Source: Bacteroidales bacterium Bact_23 (GTDB lineage: Bacteria; Bacteroidota; Bacteroidia; Bacteroidales; Lentimicrobiaceae). Taken from it: a stretch of DNA of 6,625 nucleotides. This document shows, piece after piece, positions 1 to 4,234 of the stretch. The notes under the pieces are model-generated. The model was given only the letters and a program-made list of their open reading frames with translations, was not told the origin of the DNA and searched no databases. Numbering within the stretch: position 1 is the first letter of the stretch; every line of letters starts with the position of its first letter. The position numbers were made by a program, and so were the translations under genes. The stretch covers positions 1 through 6,625 of the forward strand of contig LUZO01000178.1 of the NCBI GenBank assembly GCA_001603685.1, read 5' to 3'.

Positions 1-99
1 GTATTATTTATTTAATCAATTTTTAATCTGCTGATTTCATTTGCGTTGCAATGCATTTGAACCGGAATATTCCCTGCTGTTTTCCGCATATTTGAATAA

Positions 100-133
100 T
101 TTGTTTTTTCTAATGGTTTATTTACTATTTTTC
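100..133 (+). promoter_or_regulatory. Candidate promoter for the acyl-CoA ligase
   Basis: TTTG at 100-103 is followed after 22 bases by TATTTTTC at 126-133, one mismatch from the Bacteroidota -7 consensus TAnnTTTG. The usual spacer is about 19 bases, so the fit is imperfect. It lies at the end of an AT-rich stretch (1-160), just before the sequence becomes GC-rich. If used, transcription would start near 138-141 and the ligase mRNA would have a leader of over 200 bases. Other weak boxes occur nearby, for example CATATTTG at 87-94. Confidence 0.4.
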
Positions 134-182
134 GTAACCCAAAATCAGCCTCAAAATCAAAGAAGGCTCCGGGGATCATTAC

Positions 183-320
183 CTGCCCGTTACCGGCGCC
201 GCAGGGGAAGGCGGCGGCATTACGGAAGGGCAGTACAGCATGGATACGATATTCATGAACGAATTTAAAAACGACATTCACCGTGACTGCTCCGGAGGAG
301 GGGAAGCACCGCCCGCCTCC
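183..320 (+). promoter_or_regulatory. GC-rich leader with two strong hairpins
   Basis: Two stem-loops can be drawn upstream of the acyl-CoA ligase. Hairpin 1 spans 183-233. CTGCCC (183-188) pairs with GGGCAG (228-233), CCG (193-195) with CGG (223-225), and CGCCGC (197-202) with GCGGCG (211-216), leaving the purine loop AGGGGAAG. Hairpin 2 spans 294-320: GGAGGAGGG pairs with CCCGCCTCC with one A-G mismatch, around a 9-base loop. The pairing is seen in the sequence; a regulatory role is inference. I do not recognise a known riboswitch. The same bases also form a coding-like frame (see the ORF ending at 368), so the two readings compete or coexist. Confidence 0.35.
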
Positions 321-368
321 TGCCCCGCCGTTGCCGCCATGCCTCAATGCCAAACCACAGCACTATGA
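240..368 (+). CDS. Possible small ORF (42 aa) or gene remnant, overlapping the ligase start
   Basis: An ATG at 240 opens a 42-residue frame ending at TGA 366-368. That stop overlaps the ligase ATG at 365 in the ATGA arrangement typical of translational coupling. A purine run GGAAGGG (224-230) lies nine bases upstream. The frame is open further upstream, back to a TAA at 135-137. Codons from about 168 onward have the RNY bias and GC-ending third positions of the neighbouring genes, so the coding-like signal begins before the only ATG. That suggests either a non-ATG start or a 5'-truncated remnant. The product is hydrophilic, with Cys at 17, 28 and 37. I do not recognise it. The protein reading could be spurious if the segment is really a structured leader. 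Confidence 0.25.
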   Translation: MDTIFMNEFKNDIHRDCSGGGEAPPASCPAVAAMPQCQTTAL

Positions 369-2266
369 ACTCATTGATTGATCTGTTTGAATCAGCCGTT
401 AAACAGTATCCTGACAACACCTATCTGTATGAAAAACAGGATGGTAAATGGACGCAGACTACCTATAGCCAGGTGCGCGACAAGGTTTATGCCTTTGGCG
501 CCGGTCTGCTGAGCCTGGGGGTAAATCCCGGCGACCGCATCGCCATCCTTGCCGAAGGCCGCAACCCGTGGATTATCAGCGAACTGGGGCTACTCTACAT
601 CGGCGCATGCAGCGTGCCCCTCTCCATAAAACTCACCCCCGCCGAAGCGGAGTTCCGCATCAACCACAGCGGAGCAAGCAGAATCATTGTATCGGACGGC
701 CAGTTGCCCAAAATTCAGGAGATCAGGCAAAACCTGCCCGATGTGGTTCAGGTAATTTTGCTGGATGAAGTCTCCTCCGGCAACGAAAGCGATACCACTT
801 TTGAAAAGGTGTGCCGGGCCGGTGAGGAGTTTCTGAAAACCGGCCGCGATAAATTCACCGCAGCCATGCAGGCGGTTACGCCGGATACACTGGCCAACAT
901 CACCTACACCTCGGGCACCACCTCCGATCCCAAAGGCATCATGCTTTCGCACCACAACTATTACAGCAATGTGATGCAGTCACTTACGCTGATGGATATC
1001 CCCGACACCTATAAAACCCTGGCTTTCCTGCCGTGGGACCACTGTTTTGCGCACACCGCCTGCCTCTACTGCTTCATCGCAAAGGGCGCTGCGGTGGCAT
1101 CGCTGCAAGTCGGGAAAACGGGCAACGAAACGCTGAAAAACATCCCCATCAACATCAAGGAGCTGAAACCCGACCTGCTGATGAGCGTTCCGGCCATCTC
1201 GAAAAACTTCCGCAAAGGGGTTGAATCGGGCATCGCCGCCAAGGGGAAGGTGGCTCAGGCGCTCTTCAACGCCGGCATGAAAGTGGCCTACGCCTACAAC
1301 GGCATCGGCATCGACCGCGGAAAAGGGTGGCGGGTGCTGCTGAAACCCCTGGTACTGCTGTTCGACAAGATCATCTTCGCCAAGGTACGCGAAGGTTTTG
1401 GCGGCAATCTGCGCTTTTTCATCGGCGGCGGCGCCCTGCTCGACTCCGAGCTGCAGCGCTTCTTCCTGGCCATAGGCATTCCCGTTTGCCAGGGCTACGG
1501 CCTTTCGGAAGCTTCGCCGGTAATCTCGTCGAACTCGCTGCAGAACCTTAAGATAGGCACCTCCGGTAAGCTGGTTAAACCGATGGATCTGAAAATCTGC
1601 GACCCCGACGGCAACGAACTGCCGAAGGGCGTCCCCGGCGAAATCGTAATCCGCGGCGGCAATGTGATGGTAGGCTACTGGAAGAACCCCGAAGCCACCG
1701 CCGAAACCATCAGGGATGGCTGGCTCTTTACCGGCGACCTGGGTTATATGGATGAAGACGATTTTCTGGTGGTGATGGGCCGCTCCAAGAGCCTGCTGAT
1801 CAGCAGCGACGGCGAGAAGTACAGCCCCGAAGGCATAGAGGAGGCGCTGGTTGACAACTCAAAACTCATCGACCAGTGCATGCTCCACAACAACCAGAAC
1901 CCCTATACGGTAGGCCTGCTGGTGCCCAACATCCAGGAAATCAACCGTCTGGTCGAAAAGCACGGTTTGAAGCCCGGCTCCGAAGAAGGAATCGCATACG
2001 GCCTGAAGCTGCTTCACAACGAAGTAAGGGCCTACTTTAAAAATGGCCGCCTCGAAGGCATATTCCCCGAAAGGTGGCTACCCTCCGCTTTCGCCGTTCT
2101 GCCCGAAGCCTTTACCGATAAAAACCAGATGCTGAACTCAACCTTCAAAATGGTGAGGGGAAAGGTAAACGAACGCTACGCCTCCACCATCGACCTTCTC
2201 TACACCCCTGAAGGCAAGAATTATCTGAACGAAACCAACAAGGCTAATCTGAGGAATTGGTATTAG
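365..2266 (+). CDS. Long-chain fatty-acid--CoA ligase (AMP-binding, FAA1-like)
   Basis: This 633-residue adenylate-forming enzyme should activate fatty acids with ATP and CoA, through an acyl-AMP intermediate, for membrane lipid synthesis or fatty-acid recycling. The ATP-binding A3 motif is YTSGTTSDPKG at 181-191. The A5 motif is QGYGLSEASPV from 376, with Glu382. Asp458 lies in the TGD motif and Arg473 in GRSKS, at the hinge to the small C-terminal domain. Lys595 in the STFKMVR segment fits the catalytic lysine of the A10 motif. No signal peptide or membrane helix is evident, so it is probably cytosolic or peripheral. Length is normal for the COG1022 class. I prefer ATG 365: its upstream bases are A-rich, relatives as I recall begin close to the LIDLFE segment, and it forms an ATGA overlap. 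ATG 347 would add six residues. Chain-length preference cannot be read from the sequence. No U-tract terminator follows. Confidence 0.93.
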   Translation: MNSLIDLFESAVKQYPDNTYLYEKQDGKWTQTTYSQVRDKVYAFGAGLLSLGVNPGDRIAILAEGRNPWIISELGLLYIGACSVPLSIKLTPAEAEFRINHSGASRIIVSDGQLPKIQEIRQNLPDVVQVILLDEVSSGNESDTTFEKVCRAGEEFLKTGRDKFTAAMQAVTPDTLANITYTSGTTSDPKGIMLSHHNYYSNVMQSLTLMDIPDTYKTLAFLPWDHCFAHTACLYCFIAKGAAVASLQVGKTGNETLKNIPINIKELKPDLLMSVPAISKNFRKGVESGIAAKGKVAQALFNAGMKVAYAYNGIGIDRGKGWRVLLKPLVLLFDKIIFAKVREGFGGNLRFFIGGGALLDSELQRFFLAIGIPVCQGYGLSEASPVISSNSLQNLKIGTSGKLVKPMDLKICDPDGNELPKGVPGEIVIRGGNVMVGYWKNPEATAETIRDGWLFTGDLGYMDEDDFLVVMGRSKSLLISSDGEKYSPEGIEEALVDNSKLIDQCMLHNNQNPYTVGLLVPNIQEINRLVEKHGLKPGSEEGIAYGLKLLHNEVRAYFKNGRLEGIFPERWLPSAFAVLPEAFTDKNQMLNSTFKMVRGKVNERYASTIDLLYTPEGKNYLNETNKANLRNWY

Positions 2267-2273
2267 ACCGGAG

Positions 2274-2301
2274 GGCAGAAGTCGGAAGTCAGAAGTCGGA
2301 G
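2274..2301 (+). repeat. Purine-rich heptamer array, four units
   Basis: Four consecutive heptamers, GGCAGAA, GTCGGAA, GTCAGAA and GTCGGAG, start eight bases after the ligase stop. The strict 7-base period continues as the GTAA that leads into the palindrome at 2306. Related GTARGAA heptamers recur at 2320-2340 and 6426-6446. Confidence 0.85.
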
Positions 2302-2305
2302 GTAA

Positions 2306-2340
2306 TCCGCCGCGGCGGAGTAAGAGGTAAGAAGTAAGAA
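2306..2340 (+). repeat. GC palindrome plus three heptamers (module copy 1)
   Basis: The perfect 14-base palindrome TCCGCCGCGGCGGA (2306-2319) is followed directly by GTAAGAG, GTAAGAA and GTAAGAA (2320-2340). The same order, palindrome then GTAAGAG then two GTARGAA, recurs at 6408-6446 with a four-base GGAA insertion. This makes it a composite module and not two chance repeats. Confidence 0.9.
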
Positions 2341-2349
2341 AAGTTCTAA

Positions 2350-2380
2350 TCCGCCGCGGCGGACTCAAATCTTCAAATCC
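2350..2380 (+). repeat. GC palindrome plus two TCAAATCY octamers
   Basis: A second exact copy of the 14-base palindrome (2350-2363) is followed by TCAAATCT (2365-2372) and TCAAATCC (2373-2380) in tandem. The same octamer occurs twice in tandem at 6571-6586, between hairpin modules of the downstream field. Confidence 0.9.
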
Positions 2381-2458
2381 GTCGAAGACAGAACAACCCC
2401 AATGCGTTCCACAATGCCCCACTAATCCCGAAGTGACAGCCATTTTATCTGCAGACGA

Positions 2459-2532
2459 TAATGTCGCTCTTATGGAGCTTGATTTTCTACCGTTTAATTT
2501 TTTTCTACCATAATGCCGCTCCTACGGAGCTT
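2459..2532 (+). repeat. Pair of 22-base TAATG-hairpin repeats
   Basis: Two 22-base copies lie at 2459-2480 and 2511-2532. They differ at three positions, all T in the first and C in the second. Each holds a 5-bp hairpin with a three-base loop: GCTCT-TAT-GGAGC (2466-2478) and GCTCC-TAC-GGAGC (2518-2530). The stem change turns a C-G pair into a T-G wobble, so the fold survives. TTTCTACC occurs after the first copy (2484-2491) and just before the second (2502-2509). I recall similar elements from intergenic DNA of other Bacteroidota. Confidence 0.85.
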
Positions 2533-2545
2533 TGTTCTTCTAAAA

Positions 2546-2558
2546 GTCCCGGAGAAAC
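2546..2558 (+). repeat. Possible degraded hairpin module
   Basis: GTCCC (2546-2550), loop GGA, then GAAAC (2554-2558). An intact partner arm would be GGGAC. The outer two pairs remain and the inner pairs are lost. It sits 13 bases after the second TAATG-hairpin repeat. Reading it as a decayed copy of a GTCCC-GGGAC hairpin is inference from similar intergenic elements I recall in this phylum. Confidence 0.4.
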
Positions 2559-2593
2559 GACCTTATCGCTTGCCGATCACTACCGTCTGCAGG

Positions 2594-2742
2594 TCAAATG
2601 TCAGCCAACGGCTGACTTCAAATGTTCGCTGCTGGCGCAGCGAACCGCATCCGCCACGGCGGAGCGCCGCCAGGCGCTGCAAATCCAACCGCCGGAGGCG
2701 GATGGTGCAAATGCCACGGCCGCAGGGCCGGGGTTGCAAATC
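2594..2742 (+). repeat. Mosaic of hairpins separated by CAAAT linkers (field 1)
   Basis: A chain of short hairpins is separated by CAAAT[C/G] linkers. The linkers are at 2594-2600, 2617-2624, 2679-2686, 2707-2713 and 2736-2742. The hairpins are GTCAGCC-AAC-GGCTGAC (2600-2616), TTCGCTGC-TGGC-GCAGCGAA (2625-2644), module A TCCGCC-AC-GGCGGA (2650-2663), module B AGCGCC-GCCA-GGCGCT (2663-2678), CCGCC-GGA-GGCGG (2689-2701) and CGGCC-GCAG-GGCCG (2717-2730). Stem sequences are unrelated, apart from the A-B pair that recurs downstream, while the linkers are conserved. No open frame here looks genic. Confidence 0.85.
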
Positions 2743-2755
2743 TTCCCCTCCGTTT

Positions 2756-2790
2756 CATTCTTCATTCACCATTATTCATTATTCATTTTC
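2756..2790 (-). repeat. Heptamer array, inverted relative to the downstream array
   Basis: Five heptamers in strict 7-base phase: CATTCTT, CATTCAC, CATTATT, CATTATT, CATTTTC. Read on the minus strand they match the TGAATAA array at 6447-6481. The segment 2769-2787 is a perfect 19-base inverted copy of 6459-6477. Its translation produces the IHYSLFI-type peptide that turns up as a spurious hypothetical protein in many Bacteroidota genomes. Confidence 0.88.
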
Positions 2791-2850
2791 AACTACATAA
2801 CTTTCCTTCAACGATAACTATTGAAAAATATTTACAATCTCCAATTTTTA

Positions 2851-2858
2851 TATTTTTG
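2851..2858 (+). promoter_or_regulatory. -7 promoter box directly before tilS
   Basis: TATTTTTG is a perfect match to the Bacteroidota -7 consensus TAnnTTTG and lies in an AT-rich stretch four bases before the tilS ATG. No good -33 TTTG sits at 19-base spacing; the nearest is TTTA at 2831-2834, 16 bases away. Transcription would begin at or within a few bases of the ATG, giving a leaderless or nearly leaderless mRNA. Confidence 0.55.
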
Positions 2859-2862
2859 CAGC

Positions 2863-4197
2863 ATGCTAGAGCAGTTCAAAAACTACATCTCAGATTTTCA
2901 TCTTTTCGATGAAAGCGACCCGGTTCTGATTGCCGTAAGCGGTGGGGTTGACTCCATGGTTATGGCCGAATTGTTTCATCGTGCCGGATACAACTTCAGC
3001 ATTGCGCACTGCAACTTCGGGCTTCGCGGCGCCGAATCGAATCAGGATGAACGGTTCGTCTCATCCATTGCTGAAAGTTACGGGGTTAAGCTGTATGTCA
3101 AGCACTTCAAAACCAGGGAATACGCCGGGTTCAACAAAATCTCGGTTCAGATGGCCGCCCGCACCCTGCGCTACGAGTGGTTCGACGAACTGCTGGCTAC
3201 GGAAGGATTCAGGGTTGTGGCCACCGCCCACCACCTCGACGATCAGATCGAAACATTCTTCATCAACATACTGCGCGGAACGGGCATCAGCGGCCTGCAC
3301 GGCATTCTGCCAAACCGCCGCAACATCATCCACCCGATGATGTTTGCCTTCAGGCGCGAGATTGAGGAGTTTGCCGGCGACGAAGCCATCGCCTTCAGGG
3401 AAGACAGCTCAAACCGCTCTTCCAAATACATCCGCAACAAAATCCGTCACGACCTGATGCCGCTGATGGGCGAGATAAACTCCGAATTCAGGAAGACCCT
3501 CACCTTTACCATCGACCGCATCCGCGAATCGGAACAACTGCTTGATAACCACCTGAAAGCGGTACGCAGTGCGGTAGTCACCGATGCCGGCGGAAAAACG
3601 GCATTCAGAATTGATGAACTGCTGAAGCTCGATCCGGTTGAAGTCTATGTATTCGAACTGCTTCAGCCATACGGCTTTAACCGCAGTGTAACCGACGAGG
3701 TAACCGCCGGGCTGCAGGAGATCTCCGGAAAACAGTGGTACTCGCCCACCCATCGGCTGGTTAAGGACAGGGAACTGCTGATTATTACCGAATCGGGGCA
3801 ACAGGATGACCAGACCTCCGGCGAAATCATGATTGAAGAAGGAGTTGAAAACATCCGCATTCCGGTACAGCTCAGGTTCACGGTGCTGGAGAAAGATGCC
3901 GGTATGGCGATCAGCAAAAGCAGCCACATTGCCATGCTCGACGCCGATAAGCTCACCTGGCCGCTGCGGCTGCGCAAGTGGCGCGAAGGCGACGCTTTTG
4001 TGCCGTTTGGCATGAACAACACCAAAAAACTCAGCGATTACTTTATTGATAACAAGTTCTCAATCATCGAAAAAGAGAATGCCTGGCTGCTGATTTCCGG
4101 CCAGGAAATTGCCTGGTTGGTAGGCCACCGTATCGGCAACCGCTTCAGAATCTCACCCGAAACCACCCGAGTGGTAAAAATTGAGCTTCTGGATTGA
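2863..4197 (+). CDS. tilS: tRNA(Ile)-lysidine synthetase TilS
   Basis: This 444-residue enzyme joins lysine to cytidine 34 of the CAU-anticodon isoleucine tRNA using ATP. The product, lysidine, makes the tRNA read AUA and accept isoleucine instead of methionine; the function is essential in most bacteria. The N-type PP-loop SGGVDS is at 26-31. Family motifs follow: HCNFGLRG from His49 with ES and DE at 58-63, TAHHLDDQIET at 121-131, and DSSN to RNKIR at 181-195. The C-terminal domain carries GDAFVPFGM (376-384) and KKLSDYF (388-394). Length is normal. ATG 2863 is the only standard start before the PP-loop at residue 26, other than a TTG at 2821 that would place the promoter box inside the gene. 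dsbD follows after 37 bases. No key residue is missing. Confidence 0.96.
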   Translation: MLEQFKNYISDFHLFDESDPVLIAVSGGVDSMVMAELFHRAGYNFSIAHCNFGLRGAESNQDERFVSSIAESYGVKLYVKHFKTREYAGFNKISVQMAARTLRYEWFDELLATEGFRVVATAHHLDDQIETFFINILRGTGISGLHGILPNRRNIIHPMMFAFRREIEEFAGDEAIAFREDSSNRSSKYIRNKIRHDLMPLMGEINSEFRKTLTFTIDRIRESEQLLDNHLKAVRSAVVTDAGGKTAFRIDELLKLDPVEVYVFELLQPYGFNRSVTDEVTAGLQEISGKQWYSPTHRLVKDRELLIITESGQQDDQTSGEIMIEEGVENIRIPVQLRFTVLEKDAGMAISKSSHIAMLDADKLTWPLRLRKWREGDAFVPFGMNNTKKLSDYFIDNKFSIIEKENAWLLISGQEIAWLVGHRIGNRFRISPETTRVVKIELLD

Positions 4198-4207
4198 TAG
4201 TTTTACC

Positions 4208-4215
4208 TATTTTTG
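4208..4215 (+). promoter_or_regulatory. -7 promoter box before dsbD
   Basis: TATTTTTG is a perfect TAnnTTTG box 11 bases after the tilS stop and 19 bases before the dsbD ATG. The leader that follows is almost pure T then A, as is usual before Bacteroidota start codons. The -33 side is weak: TTG at 4181-4183 has a 24-base spacer. dsbD may therefore be transcribed on its own as well as by read-through from tilS. Confidence 0.5.
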
Positions 4216-4234
4216 CTTTTTTAATTTTTTTAAA

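Larger units (their letters stand above)
2267..2862. other. Gene-free, repeat-packed intergenic region
   Basis: About 600 bases separate the ligase stop from tilS. Open frames here are artefacts of repeats: three overlapping + strand frames around 2461-2912 have low-complexity translations and no family resemblance. The contents in order are: purine heptamers; two copies of a 14-base GC palindrome; CAAAT-type octamers; a unique stretch around 2381-2458 with nothing recognisable; a pair of TAATG-hairpin repeats; a degraded hairpin; a run of hairpins separated by CAAAT linkers; an inverted heptamer array; then the tilS promoter. No canonical hairpin-plus-U-tract terminator for the upstream gene is visible. 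Confidence 0.85.

Noticed and set aside
12..353. 113-residue minus-strand open frame
   Set aside because: It is codon-aligned with the coding-like + strand frame and mirrors its GC pattern; the translation resembles no family and runs into AT-rich promoter DNA.
2138..2443. 101-codon minus-strand frame over the ligase end
   Set aside because: It covers ligase coding sequence and the repeat modules; its middle is translated heptamer and palindrome.
2821..2862. TTG start adding 14 residues to TilS
   Set aside because: The extension is AT-rich, contains the perfect -7 box, and gives an N-terminus unlike the family, which starts close to the ATG at 2863.
2461..2912. Three overlapping + strand open frames of about 95-118 codons
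   Set aside because: They cross hairpin arrays and heptamers; the translations are Arg/Ala-rich or contain the IHYSLFI peptide from the heptamer, a known artefact pattern, and one runs into tilS in another frame.
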